Below, in pieces: positions 9,027-18,011 of a stretch of DNA of 64,000 nucleotides. Position 1 is the first letter of the stretch. Every line of letters begins with the position of its first letter. The notes beneath the pieces are model-generated. The model was not told the DNA's origin. It made no database searches and saw nothing but the letters and a program-made list of their open reading frames with translations. Source of the stretch: an uncultured Clostridium sp. GTDB taxonomy: Bacteria; Bacillota; Clostridia; Lachnospirales; Lachnospiraceae. A program made the position numbers and the translations under genes. The stretch spans positions 1-64,000 of the forward strand of contig CAMEFI010000006.1 in assembly GCA_945915475.1 (NCBI GenBank), written 5' to 3'.

Positions 9027-9911
9027 TCAATCATCATTTAATGTAACCAGAACAATCTCGGGCAGATTATTTACCCGAAACTTGAATGTATGATTACCCA
9101 GTCCACCACTTAATACCATATATTTTCCTTCCTGTTCAAACAGACCTTTGTCATACTTTGGAAAAAAATGAATCATTGGTGACAATGCTCCACCTAAAAA
9201 TGGAATTCGAATCATTCCACCATGTACATGCCCGGAAAATGTAAGATTAGCACCCCATGTGGCATATTCCCTAAAGTAATCCGGATTGTGTGCAAGAAAA
9301 ATGTGATATTGAGACCTGTCACATTCTCCAAACAGTCCACTAAGATATCCTGGTTCCATAGGCATGCGAATCATTCGCTTATAAAGTTCCGGTGTCAGAT
9401 TCAGACCGTGTAACAAGATGGAATCCCCACCCCGTTCTATTATTTCCGTTTGATCAAGCAACATATGAATCTCCGGACACAGCCGGTTCAAAAACCGCTG
9501 CCACATTTCTCCATAGGTCTCCGTATAAATACTGGCTCGAAGTTCATGATTCCCCATACTGAAATACACTGGTGCAATGTCACACAACGCATTCATGGTA
9601 TCTGCTGCAAACAGGACATCCCATCCTGGTTTTCCAACAATCATATCTCCTGTTACCAATATAATATCCGGACAGCATTGTCTTACCTTTTGTAATAATA
9701 TGGTATTATCTTCTCCAAAACACGCATTGTGCAGATCCGATAAGTGTACAATCCGCATATTATGAAAAGCAGTCGGGATCTTCTCATCCATAATGGAATA
9801 CTGAGTAATTACCAATTTACGGTTCTCAATGTAACTGATTATACAGATTCCAACTACGCATACAATTACAAGTATACTAATTATCGCCAATATGTTCAAG
9901 CATAATTTCAT
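9027..9911 (-). CDS. Membrane-anchored metallophosphoesterase (calcineurin-like, YkuE type)
   Basis: The five conserved blocks of the calcineurin-like family are visible: HLSDLHN near residue 55, VTGDMI near 88, MGNHELR near 120, LAHNPD near 204 and SGHVHGGMIRIP near 225. An N-terminal hydrophobic segment (CLNILAIISILVIVCVVGI) would anchor it in the membrane with the enzyme outside. Homologues of this kind have been discussed as phospholipid or wall-linked phosphodiesterases, but the substrate here is unknown. The track ATG has no ribosome binding site; an ATG four codons in follows GGAG at six bases and gives 294 residues. It lies downstream of a D,D-carboxypeptidase gene and upstream of the L,D-transpeptidase. 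Confidence 0.85.
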   Translation of the reverse strand: MKLCLNILAIISILVIVCVVGICIISYIENRKLVITQYSIMDEKIPTAFHNMRIVHLSDLHNACFGEDNTILLQKVRQCCPDIILVTGDMIVGKPGWDVLFAADTMNALCDIAPVYFSMGNHELRASIYTETYGEMWQRFLNRLCPEIHMLLDQTEIIERGGDSILLHGLNLTPELYKRMIRMPMEPGYLSGLFGECDRSQYHIFLAHNPDYFREYATWGANLTFSGHVHGGMIRIPFLGGALSPMIHFFPKYDKGLFEQEGKYMVLSGGLGNHTFKFRVNNLPEIVLVTLNDD

Positions 9912-9983
9912 CCTGTTCTCCATTCATGATATTAGAAATGATCTCCATCCAATATCCTATATTCTATCCATTCTCGTATTATT

Positions 9984-11237
9984 TTAATAGATATTAACAT
10001 ATCGTTCAATCAGTTGTATCAAAGCATGATGGTATTGTTGCTTCTCAACATCTTCTACTGCCACCAGGTTCACACTGCCCAACACATTACTATTTTGTGT
10101 ATATTCCATCTTTGCAACCACATCTCCCTTTTTAACCGGGCAATCTCCTTTTGTTACAACTAATTTTTTCTTGATTGTTTCTGTATCAGCATTCCCTACA
10201 AATACATAACGAAAATCATGTTCTGCTTTTACTGCAACATCCGGCATAACCCCACCCTTGATGGCAATTCTGCCTTCTCCATTCATCACCTTATTATCCT
10301 CATATATCTTGCAATTTGCAAACCCATAATCCAATAGCTTTGCAGCATCTGCATATCGGATATCCTTTGTTTCAGAACCCATTACAACCGCAATCAATGT
10401 AATTCCGTTACGTGTTGCGGTCGCCGACATGGAAAACCCGGCAGCGGATGTGTATCCTGTCTTCAAACCATTTGCGCCCTCATATTTTTTAAGGAATTTA
10501 TTCGTATTCGCAAGTCCAAACTCAGAATCACCTTTCTTGGTCTTATGAATGATCGTATCCATCCAGATTGTGGAATAATCCGTCACTTCCGGATGTTTCA
10601 ATAACAGTTCCCGGGAAAGAATAGCGATATCCCGTGCACTCATCATATGTCCTTCCGCTTCTAATCCGCATGCATTTTCAAAATGCGTATTGGTCATGCC
10701 AAGTTCTTTTGCCTTGTCATTCATCATTTGCACAAATGCCGGTTCACTTCCCGCAATCGCTTCTCCAATCGCCACCGCCGCATCATTAGCGGAAGATACG
10801 ATCATGCATTTCAACATATCCTGGACTGTCTGAGTTTCTCCAACTTCTAAGTACACCTGACTTCCACCCATTCCTGCTGCATGCTCTGATACGGAAATCC
10901 TATCCTCTAATGAGAATTTGCCTGCATCAATGGCATCAAACATTAACAACATGGTCATAATCTTCGTTACAGATGCCGGTCTTCTTGGCGTATCCGCATC
11001 CTTCTCATAAAGAATCTGCCCACTATTCAGTTCCATCAAAAGTGCAGATGGTGAGGTAATATCAATGGGCTGTTCTGTCTCATTCTGTGCAACCTCATTC
11101 TCCTTAAAAAAAGTCGGATTTCCCAAAAGATTCTCTTTTGCATATACAAGGTTCTGCCTATGAAAAGGTACCAAATTCCATGCAGATATTCCTATACATA
11201 ACACTAACATCCACACAATAGTTTTTGTCTTCTTCAT
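9984..11237 (-). CDS. D-alanyl-D-alanine carboxypeptidase, S11 family (DacF/PBP5-like), first of two
   Basis: Trims the terminal D-Ala of peptidoglycan pentapeptides outside the membrane. The penicilloyl-serine transferase motifs are complete: ASVTK (S-x-x-K near residue 89-92), SAN (near 150) and KTG (near 259). A C-terminal PBP5-type domain follows. With the start at MKKTKT the N-terminus is a classical signal peptide (IVWMLVLCIGISAW), giving 417 residues. The track start is a TTG that lies upstream of the transcription start predicted from the promoter at 11271-11299, so the later ATG is preferred. It follows the pyrimidine-nucleoside phosphorylase gene. Not to be confused with the second paralogue at 15.0-16.4 kb. 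Confidence 0.88.
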   Translation of the reverse strand: MKKTKTIVWMLVLCIGISAWNLVPFHRQNLVYAKENLLGNPTFFKENEVAQNETEQPIDITSPSALLMELNSGQILYEKDADTPRRPASVTKIMTMLLMFDAIDAGKFSLEDRISVSEHAAGMGGSQVYLEVGETQTVQDMLKCMIVSSANDAAVAIGEAIAGSEPAFVQMMNDKAKELGMTNTHFENACGLEAEGHMMSARDIAILSRELLLKHPEVTDYSTIWMDTIIHKTKKGDSEFGLANTNKFLKKYEGANGLKTGYTSAAGFSMSATATRNGITLIAVVMGSETKDIRYADAAKLLDYGFANCKIYEDNKVMNGEGRIAIKGGVMPDVAVKAEHDFRYVFVGNADTETIKKKLVVTKGDCPVKKGDVVAKMEYTQNSNVLGSVNLVAVEDVEKQQYHHALIQLIERYVNIY

Positions 11238-11270
11238 TTCAAACTGCCTATATTTGCTTAGTTCCATTCT

Positions 11271-11299
11271 ATTATACAAGATGTAAATATATGCATCAA
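11271..11299 (-). promoter_or_regulatory. Sigma-A type promoter for the D,D-carboxypeptidase gene
   Basis: Reads TTGATG, 17 bases, TATAAT on the minus strand. The -35 overlaps the stop codon of the upstream phosphorylase gene. The predicted start of transcription, near 11263, is downstream of the ORF-track TTG start, which supports the internal ATG start at 11237. Confidence 0.65.
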
Positions 11300-12648
11300 A
11301 GATTATTCTTCGTTATGATTTCATACACAATCCTATTATCAAAATGATTCTCCTCAGACAACGTATATGCCTGTGCAAAACGTTGTTTTGCTGCTACAAG
11401 CTTATCCGGATTGTTTCCATACAGTATAGCAACACAGTCATCTTCTGCAACCGGATCAGATAAATGCTTTTGCAACCGGATACCGACCGTCAGATCGATA
11501 GTGCTATCCTTCGTCTCCCGTCCACCACCAAGAATCAATGACGCCATTCCAATCTCCTGGTTGTTGCATGCTGACAGATATGCTCCTTTACAGGCAGCCG
11601 GAAATCCATTGGCAGTCATCAGATCACGCCCGGTCACTTCTAACTGAAGCTTTGCCTTGTCAAAACGTTCCGGATTATCCAGATACGCGGCATCACCGCC
11701 CTGGAATGCCACAAATTCCTTCATCTTCTCATAGGCTTTACCGGAAACAACCGCTTTCTCCACCAGTGCGAGTGCCTCTTCCTTCGAATCTGCTTTCTTC
11801 GCCGCTAACAGCATATAACACGCAAGTGTTTTTGACACTTCCATTAAGCGGGATTCCCCATATCCTTTTAGACACTCTGCCGCTTCTTCTACCTCAAGAA
11901 TATTGCCAACTGCATTGCCAAGGGGTTCATTCATGTCCGTAATAACTGCCGTCGTATCTTTTCCTGCCAGTGTTCCTATAGCCACCATTGTCTTTGCAAG
12001 TAACCGTGCATCTTCCAATGTCTTCATAAATGCACCACTACCAACCTTCACATCTAACACAATGGCATCCGCCCCTGCTGCCAGCTTCTTACTCATAATA
12101 CTTGCCGCGATGAGACTCACATTATCTACCGTCGCAGTCACATCCCTCAATGCATAGATTTTCTTATCAGCTGGTGCCAGATTCGCCGTCTGTCCCACAA
12201 TGGCAAGACCAATCTCATTTACCTGCCTTATGAAATCATTTTCTGCAATTGCTGTCTGAAATCCTGGTATTCCCTCTAACTTGTCAATGGTTCCTCCCGT
12301 ATGTCCAAGTCCACGTCCACTCATCTTTGCAACCGGAACACCAAGGCTTGCAAGGATCGGTCCTACGATCAGACTGGTTTTATCCCCAACACCCCCAGTA
12401 GAATGTTTATCCACTTTGATGCCCTGAATACCGGAAAGGTTCAACCGATCTCCGCTGTCTGCCATTGCCATGGTAAGCTGTGTCGTCTCTTCATGGTTCA
12501 TTCCCTGAAAATAGACTGCCATCAGAAATGCAGACATCTGATAATCCGGAATCACTCCTTTTGTAAATCCATTTACCATATATAGAATCTCATCCTGTGA
12601 CAGAACATGTCCATCCCTTTTCTTCATGATAATATCATATGTGTTCAT
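11296..12648 (-). CDS. pdp: Pyrimidine-nucleoside (thymidine/uridine) phosphorylase
   Basis: Phosphorolyses pyrimidine (deoxy)nucleosides. The phosphorylase signature is present as SGRGLGHTGGTIDKLE near residues 108-123, with the glycine-rich KHSTGGVGDKTS phosphate-binding segment near 80-92. At 450 residues it is slightly longer than typical members. The preferred ATG has GGAGG eight bases upstream; the track GTG is three codons earlier and overlaps the site. The gene starts 13 bases after the deoB stop, so the two form an operon: base release here yields (deoxy)ribose-1-phosphate, which DeoB isomerises. Pdp (Firmicutes, thymidine and uridine) is likelier than strict DeoA, but sequence alone does not settle specificity. 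Confidence 0.92.
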   Translation of the reverse strand: MNTYDIIMKKRDGHVLSQDEILYMVNGFTKGVIPDYQMSAFLMAVYFQGMNHEETTQLTMAMADSGDRLNLSGIQGIKVDKHSTGGVGDKTSLIVGPILASLGVPVAKMSGRGLGHTGGTIDKLEGIPGFQTAIAENDFIRQVNEIGLAIVGQTANLAPADKKIYALRDVTATVDNVSLIAASIMSKKLAAGADAIVLDVKVGSGAFMKTLEDARLLAKTMVAIGTLAGKDTTAVITDMNEPLGNAVGNILEVEEAAECLKGYGESRLMEVSKTLACYMLLAAKKADSKEEALALVEKAVVSGKAYEKMKEFVAFQGGDAAYLDNPERFDKAKLQLEVTGRDLMTANGFPAACKGAYLSACNNQEIGMASLILGGGRETKDSTIDLTVGIRLQKHLSDPVAEDDCVAILYGNNPDKLVAAKQRFAQAYTLSEENHFDNRIVYEIITKNNL

Positions 12649-12660
12649 GTTCTCCACCTC

Positions 12661-13839
12661 CTAGCATTCCAACAATTTCTTCTTGAAACTTGTTCCTACC
12701 GGTAACTTCTGCACACCAAAATTATCTGCAATGGTGGCACCAATATCCGCAAAAGTAGATAGCGTTCCTAAATTCATTCCATGTTGCATTTTTTTATGAT
12801 ACATCAACACCGGAATATATTCTCTTGTATGATCTGTTCCCCTGAATGTCGGATCACAGCCATGGTCTGCATTGATAATCAGCAAATCATCCTCATGCAT
12901 TTTAGCAAAAACACGTCCCAATTCCTCGTCAAAGGTCTCTAACCCCTGTGCATAGCCTTCCACATCCCGTCGATGCCCCCAGGTAGAATCAAACTCCACC
13001 AGATTTGTGAAGATCAGACCTTCATACTGGGTATCCATGAAATCCAACGTTTTATCCATACCGTCCACATTGCTCTTTGTATGAACGCAATCACCAATGC
13101 CCACTCCACAGAAGATATCCTCAATCTTACCAACCGCTGTTACACGATATCCTGCATCTTTCAGATATGGAAGCAGACTCTTCTCTGATGGTCTCAATGA
13201 AAAATCTCTACGATTAGATGTTCTTATATATTTACCATTCTCTTTTATAAAAGGTCTGGCAATCACCCGGGCAACGGCATCCTTTCCTGTCAATAGATCT
13301 CTTGCTTTCTCACATATCTTGTATAACTCCTTAACAGGAATCACATCCTCATGAGCTGCAATCTGAAACACGGAATCTGCCGAAGTGTAGACAATCGGAT
13401 ATCCGGTCTTCATATGCTCATCTCCAAGAACATTGATAATCTCTGTTCCACTTGCTACCTGATTTCCAAGAAATCCTTTACAACCTGTCTTCTCAACAAA
13501 CCTGCGCATAATATCTTCGGGAAATCCTTTTGGATATGTGGGAAATGGTTGTTTCGTCTCAATCCCCGTCATCTCCCAGTGTCCGGTGGTTGTATCTTTC
13601 CCCATGGAAATCTCTCTTGCCTTCCCATAAGCTCCAATGGGAACTGTATCTTTTTTAGGAAGGGATGTCCCTTCAATTGCAAATAATCCTAACTTCTCCA
13701 TATTCGGTACATGCAGTCTTCCTCTTGTACGAATAATATTACCGATGGTGTCTGCTCCCACATCACCAAATACATCTGCATCCGGGGCCGCCCCGATTCC
13801 CACGCTGTCAATAATGATCCATATCACTCTCTTAAACAT
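12661..13839 (-). CDS. deoB: Phosphopentomutase
   Basis: Interconverts (deoxy)ribose-1-phosphate and -5-phosphate, linking nucleoside breakdown to the pentose pathway. The alkaline-phosphatase-fold metal site is visible: an N-terminal IIDSVGIG with Asp near residue 11, a DSTWGHRRD segment near 284-292, and the late INADHGCDPTFRGTDHTRE block with paired Asp/His ligands. Length of 392 matches the family. The start ATG has GGAGGG at a good distance. It is the first gene after the aroF terminator and is followed closely by pdp. I see no clear promoter in the roughly 40 bases between terminator and ribosome binding site. Confidence 0.95.
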   Translation of the reverse strand: MFKRVIWIIIDSVGIGAAPDADVFGDVGADTIGNIIRTRGRLHVPNMEKLGLFAIEGTSLPKKDTVPIGAYGKAREISMGKDTTTGHWEMTGIETKQPFPTYPKGFPEDIMRRFVEKTGCKGFLGNQVASGTEIINVLGDEHMKTGYPIVYTSADSVFQIAAHEDVIPVKELYKICEKARDLLTGKDAVARVIARPFIKENGKYIRTSNRRDFSLRPSEKSLLPYLKDAGYRVTAVGKIEDIFCGVGIGDCVHTKSNVDGMDKTLDFMDTQYEGLIFTNLVEFDSTWGHRRDVEGYAQGLETFDEELGRVFAKMHEDDLLIINADHGCDPTFRGTDHTREYIPVLMYHKKMQHGMNLGTLSTFADIGATIADNFGVQKLPVGTSFKKKLLEC

Positions 13840-13879
13840 ATATAACCCTCCAGTTCACAAATCACCCAATTCCAGGCAG

Positions 13880-13923
13880 AAAAAAATCCGCCATACAAAT
13901 CTATCTTTAGTATAGCGGATTTT
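13880..13923 (-). terminator. Intrinsic terminator after the DAHP synthase gene
   Basis: On the minus strand, AAAATCCGC(T)ATAC pairs with GTAT(G)GCGGATTTT around a 13-base loop, followed by a run of seven T. It ends the aroF transcript before deoB. Confidence 0.85.
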
Positions 13924-13942
13924 GAACGAAATTACAATTTTT

Positions 13943-14974
13943 TTACAGTAGATCTGCCATCTCTAACAACAGTTTCTCTGATTTCTCCCATCCAAGACAT
14001 GGATCAGTAATGGACTTACCATAACAGCCTGCTCCAATTGGCTGATTACCATCTTCAATATAAGATTCCACCATAACACCTTTCACAAGCTTGGCAACAT
14101 CTTCGCTATGACGCATACTGTGAAGAATCTCCTTTACAATACGTGGTTGTTCTGCCCATTTCTTACCGGAATTATTATGGTTTGCATCCACAATAACTGC
14201 CGGATTCTTCAAAGTAGAGAACTTCTCATACGCTTCATGTAACATAATCAGGTCTTCATAGTGGTAATTCGGAACAGACACACCATGACGGTTCAGAGAA
14301 CCACGGAGAATACAGTGTGTATATGGATTACCATCTGACTTAACCTCCCATCCGGATGTCATAAAGGTATGTCCGGACTGTCCTGCCACACAGGAATTCA
14401 TCATAACGGAATAATCTCCGGATGTTGGATTCTTCATACCAACCGGCACATCAATACCGGAAGCAGTCAGACGATGAGACTGGTTCTCAACCGAACGTGC
14501 GCCAATTGCAACATAGGATAAAATGTCTGACATATATGGCCAGTTATCCGAATACAACATCTCATCTGCCGCTGTAAGACCGGTCTGTGCAATGGAATCA
14601 ATATGCATCTTACGAATCGCTTTCAAGCCTTCAATAAAATTCGGCTTTTCTTCCGGATTCGGCTGGTGCAACATTCCCTTATAGCCGGAACCGTTAGTTC
14701 TTGGCTTATTGGTATAAATCCTTGGAATGATGAGTATCTTATCTTTTACCTTCTCCTGCACCTTTGCGAGACGGGAAATATAATCTAACACCGCATCTTC
14801 ATTATCTGCAGAACAAGGGCCGATAATCGCTAAAAATTTATCTGATTCGCCGGTAAATACTTTCTTAATCTCGGCATCTCTTTCCTCTTTGATCTTTGTA
14901 AGTTCAGGACGCATCGGAAATAACTCTTTGATCTCTTCCGCCGATGGCACCTGAGAAATGTAATGTAAACCCAT
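13943..14974 (-). CDS. 3-deoxy-7-phosphoheptulonate (DAHP) synthase, class I AroF/AroG type
   Basis: Condenses phosphoenolpyruvate and erythrose-4-phosphate, the first step of aromatic amino-acid synthesis. Typical class I features include IIGPCSADNEDAV near residue 50, the PRIYTNKPRTNGSGYKG-like stretch near 105-120, and the late DANHNNSGKKW segment. At 343 residues it matches the E. coli AroG type rather than the AroQ-fused Bacillus type; no chorismate mutase domain is present. It appears to be a single-gene transcription unit, with a possible promoter upstream and a strong terminator downstream. Feedback specificity (Phe, Tyr or Trp) cannot be assigned. Start ATG has AAAGGAGA eight bases upstream. 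Confidence 0.93.
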   Translation of the reverse strand: MGLHYISQVPSAEEIKELFPMRPELTKIKEERDAEIKKVFTGESDKFLAIIGPCSADNEDAVLDYISRLAKVQEKVKDKILIIPRIYTNKPRTNGSGYKGMLHQPNPEEKPNFIEGLKAIRKMHIDSIAQTGLTAADEMLYSDNWPYMSDILSYVAIGARSVENQSHRLTASGIDVPVGMKNPTSGDYSVMMNSCVAGQSGHTFMTSGWEVKSDGNPYTHCILRGSLNRHGVSVPNYHYEDLIMLHEAYEKFSTLKNPAVIVDANHNNSGKKWAEQPRIVKEILHSMRHSEDVAKLVKGVMVESYIEDGNQPIGAGCYGKSITDPCLGWEKSEKLLLEMADLL

Positions 14975-15015
14975 AATCTAATCTCCTTTGTATATTGTTT
15001 CGTTACCGTTTAGCA

Positions 15016-15043
15016 GTTTAACACGTTGAAGTCAAAAAGTCAA
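15016..15043 (-). promoter_or_regulatory. Possible promoter of the DAHP synthase gene
   Basis: Reads TTGACT, 16 bases, TTAAAC. The -10 is imperfect. A second TTGACT eight bases downstream offers an alternative. GTTTA is repeated directly (GTTTAGCAGTTTA on the plus strand) over the -10, which could be an operator, but no regulator can be named. Confidence 0.35.
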
Positions 15044-16383
15044 CCTGTATATACAAGAAAATACATACGCAAAATCGACTTTAATACATAAACATATGTA
15101 ATCCTTGTCTTTCCTTCTCTGGCCAAAAGCGGAATCACTGTATATGGTTCGTCATTGATCTGAACAACCAGTTTTCCAATGGTTGCACCTTCTTTTACCG
15201 GGGCATTTAACCGGTTCGGCAAACTGATGTCAAAGGTAACATTTTCACTGGGCTGCAATAGCAATGCAACCGATTCTTCTGTATATGGAGTAACCGTTCC
15301 ACCTTCCACACTATTCGTAACCGGTATCTGCTGGAATTCCGTATCCTTCTTTACAATCTCTTTCATAGTAAATGCCTTGGTGCCATAGTCCATTAACCGA
15401 ATGGTATCTTTCCATTTATATGACTTATTCGGCGGCCAGCCACTTGCTAACACGACACTTACTAATTGTCTGTCATCCCTTCTCACCGCACCAACAAAAC
15501 AATATCCGGCATTACCGGTAAATCCGGTTTTTATCCCGATTGCACCCTCATAGGAGGTAAGAAACCGATCCTTGTTATTCACGGTAAAACTTTTTCCAGT
15601 CGTCTGTTCGTAAAATGTATAGGAAGGTGTCTGAATAATTTTGCAAAATTCCTCATTTTCAATGGCGCTGCTGGCAATTAAAGCAAGGTCATATGCCGTT
15701 GTGTAATGATTCTCAGCATCTAATCCATTGGGAGTTACAAAATTAGTGGAGTTAGCACCAAGTTCTTTTGCCTTTTCATTCATAAGTTTGGCAAATTCCT
15801 CCACGCTGCCTCCCACATGCTCTGCAATGGCAACTGCACTGTCATTGTGGGATTCTAACATCAAAGAATAGAGCAGATCTCCCAGACGGTACTGCTCGCC
15901 AGCCTTCATATGCAATTTCACATTCGGCATGGAAGCCGCATACTCAGAAACCGTAACCACGCTGTCCGGATTTCCCTGTTCTAACGCCACAAGCAATGTC
16001 ATAATCTTTGTTGTGCTTGCCATGGGTACTTTTGTATATCCATCCTTTTCAAATAACACCCGACGATTGCTTGCATCCATTAAAAGTGCATATCTCGCAT
16101 ACAGGGAATCCGGTTGTTTCACAGATGTATGATTTGTAACTTTGCCATCCACCGGATACATATCATTCGTTGTATCATAAGTGTCATATCCAATGGCATC
16201 AAGATGTATAACTGTCTTCGTACTTTGCTGCTGTTGCAACATTCTCTGATCTAACGGATAAATGATGGCACACCCCAACACTACAAAACAAGCAAAATAC
16301 CACAACGCTGCCGGATCTTCTATGTATTTACGAAAAAATGCAGAACCGGACAACCAACATTTTGACAAATGAAAAAATGACAT
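15040..16383 (-). CDS. D-alanyl-D-alanine carboxypeptidase, S11 family, second paralogue
   Basis: Complete active-site motifs are STTK (near residue 123-126), SHN (near 178-180; His in place of the more usual Ala/Gly) and KTG (near 281). A C-terminal domain follows. The N-terminus has a membrane segment (ALWYFACFVVLGCAIIYPL) preceded by about 25 hydrophilic residues, so it may be a type II anchor rather than a cleaved signal. At 447 residues it is longer than the paralogue near 10-11 kb. It lies 86 bases downstream of scpB, with a weak ribosome binding site (GTGAG). DacF-like enzymes in spore formers help tune cortex cross-linking, and location near scpAB and dacF-type genes is common in Firmicutes, but that role is inference. 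Confidence 0.86.
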   Translation of the reverse strand: MSFFHLSKCWLSGSAFFRKYIEDPAALWYFACFVVLGCAIIYPLDQRMLQQQQSTKTVIHLDAIGYDTYDTTNDMYPVDGKVTNHTSVKQPDSLYARYALLMDASNRRVLFEKDGYTKVPMASTTKIMTLLVALEQGNPDSVVTVSEYAASMPNVKLHMKAGEQYRLGDLLYSLMLESHNDSAVAIAEHVGGSVEEFAKLMNEKAKELGANSTNFVTPNGLDAENHYTTAYDLALIASSAIENEEFCKIIQTPSYTFYEQTTGKSFTVNNKDRFLTSYEGAIGIKTGFTGNAGYCFVGAVRRDDRQLVSVVLASGWPPNKSYKWKDTIRLMDYGTKAFTMKEIVKKDTEFQQIPVTNSVEGGTVTPYTEESVALLLQPSENVTFDISLPNRLNAPVKEGATIGKLVVQINDEPYTVIPLLAREGKTRITYVYVLKSILRMYFLVYTG

Positions 16384-16469
16384 ATACTCACGCTACTTCA
16401 TTATTCTTTCTACTATATGTCTGTACTACGAAACATATACCTTTATTTCCCATATTTCACTATACTTCA

Positions 16470-17054
16470 TCAGTCCTTCACCGGTGCAAAAGAAAGCTGT
16501 GCTTCCTCCATTGCCTGCTGTTTGAAATCCTCAATCTTATCCGGTGTGATAGTAGGCAGTTCATCTGTAGACTGCACACCGAAGCTTCTCAAAAATTCAT
16601 CTGTTGTCCCAAACAGAATTGGTCGGCCTGCCGCATCTAAACGTCCCACTTCATGAATAAGATTATATTCTACTAACTTATTCACAGCATGCACACAGGA
16701 TACACCACGAATGGCTTCAATCTCCTGTCTGGTAATGGGTTGCTTATACGCCACAATGGAAAGTGTCTCTAATAAAACATCTGTTAATACATGCTTCTTT
16801 GGAATATTGACAACTTTCACAAGGGCATCATAATAATCCATCTTTGTACACATCTGGAAAGAATCCTCTAATTCAATAATACGAACACCACGGTCTGCAC
16901 TATCATACTTATCCATCATATTATGTATAATCTTTACTACTGTATCCGTATCCAGTTCTAACGCTTTGGCAATCCTGTCACGTTCCACAGCTTCCCCTAC
17001 AGAAAATAGTATTGCCTCAATCTTTCCTTCTATTACATTGATATCCTGTTCCAT
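16470..17054 (-). CDS. scpB: Segregation and condensation protein B
   Basis: Partner of ScpA in the SMC-ScpAB complex that organises and segregates the chromosome. Two winged-helix units are suggested, with the conserved LETLSIVAYKQPITRQEIEAIRG-type stretch near residues 92-114 and RPILFGTT near 146. Length of 194 is typical. The start overlaps the scpA stop as TAATG, and GGAG lies upstream, so the two are translationally coupled, as usual in Firmicutes. Confidence 0.95.
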   Translation of the reverse strand: MEQDINVIEGKIEAILFSVGEAVERDRIAKALELDTDTVVKIIHNMMDKYDSADRGVRIIELEDSFQMCTKMDYYDALVKVVNIPKKHVLTDVLLETLSIVAYKQPITRQEIEAIRGVSCVHAVNKLVEYNLIHEVGRLDAAGRPILFGTTDEFLRSFGVQSTDELPTITPDKIEDFKQQAMEEAQLSFAPVKD

Positions 17055-17860
17055 TATTCTTCTCCTGTTGATTTGTTTATGGTATCTTGTTCCGCATTTA
17101 CATCACTCACATCAATCTCATCTAACGAATCAATTACAATTTCACCAAATATCTTCTCCTGACGGATGGTTATGGCTCCAACCTTCATCAATTCCAAAAC
17201 CGACATAAATGTGATAATAATATTCATTCTTGTAGGCTGTGACTCCAATAATGTACGGAAATTAATACCTTTCAGTCCCCTCACTTCTTCCCGTATCTGA
17301 ACCATCCGATCCTCAATATTAATCTCCTCTTTCTCAATGGTGCCAAACTTTGAACGAATGGGATCAATCTTGTCCACTTGCTTACGCATGATAGACTGAA
17401 AAATATCATTTAATTTGTTAAGTGTCAAACCATCCACTAACTCAGCCGGATCTACCTCTTCCCTGTATTCTTCTACTTCTTTTGGGATGGTAGGCTTCTT
17501 ATAAAAACTATGTGATGCATCTAACTCCATATCCTTAAGTTCCAATGCCGCATACTTATACATCTTATACTCCAGCAAACGTCGGACAAGTTCCGTTCTT
17601 GGATCCTCTTCCTCTTCTTCCTCTGTCTCTTCTTTGGGAAGGAGCATTTTAGACTTAATCTGCAAAAGCGTTCCTGCCATCATAAGGAACTCACTCATAA
17701 CATCCATATCCTGCTCCTGCATTTCACTGACATAGTCCAGATACTGCTCCGTAATTGTCACAATGGGAATATCATATATATCTACTTTATTCTTTTCGAT
17801 CAAATGTAAAAGCAGATCCAAAGGACCTTCAAATACATTCAGCTTGTACTCTATCTCCAT
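17054..17860 (-). CDS. scpA: Segregation and condensation protein A (kleisin)
   Basis: Kleisin subunit bridging SMC heads. The family hallmark FEGPLDLLLHLIEKNKVDIYDIPI is near residues 9-32, and the C-terminal winged-helix segment (FMSVLELMKVGAITI-like) is near 225. An acidic linker (EETEEEEEEDP) lies near 125. The track TTG start lies at the predicted transcription start; the ATG eleven codons later has GAGG eight bases upstream and gives 268 residues. It is the first gene of the scpA-scpB unit. Confidence 0.95.
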   Translation of the reverse strand: MEIEYKLNVFEGPLDLLLHLIEKNKVDIYDIPIVTITEQYLDYVSEMQEQDMDVMSEFLMMAGTLLQIKSKMLLPKEETEEEEEEDPRTELVRRLLEYKMYKYAALELKDMELDASHSFYKKPTIPKEVEEYREEVDPAELVDGLTLNKLNDIFQSIMRKQVDKIDPIRSKFGTIEKEEINIEDRMVQIREEVRGLKGINFRTLLESQPTRMNIIITFMSVLELMKVGAITIRQEKIFGEIVIDSLDEIDVSDVNAEQDTINKSTGEE

Positions 17861-17900
17861 CTTATTATCCTCACATCCACGTCCTTCAAACAACTAAAAT

Positions 17901-17929
17901 ATTATAGTATAATCCCTACAAAAACGCAA
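17901..17929 (-). promoter_or_regulatory. Sigma-A type promoter of scpAB
   Basis: Reads TTGCGT, 17 bases, TATAAT on the minus strand, just downstream of the spoIVA terminator. Transcription would begin near 17894, leaving a short leader before the ATG at 17860. Confidence 0.6.
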
Positions 17930-17960
17930 GCCGGCTATCACAGGAACAAAAAGACAAATC

Positions 17961-17991
17961 AAAAAAATCCGACAGCATACACCGTCGGATT
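17961..17991 (-). terminator. Intrinsic terminator after spoIVA
   Basis: On the minus strand AATCCGAC and GTCGGATT form an 8-bp stem around a 10-base loop, followed by TTTTT. Confidence 0.88.
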
Positions 17992-18011
17992 CTTATATTC
18001 CCTATAACTTC

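Noticed and set aside
8537-9046. 169-residue plus-strand ORF rich in Ser/Phe
   Set aside because: Antisense to the charged N-terminal repeats of the L,D-transpeptidase; composition is just the complement of Lys/Glu codons, and no ribosome binding site or homologue-like motif is seen.
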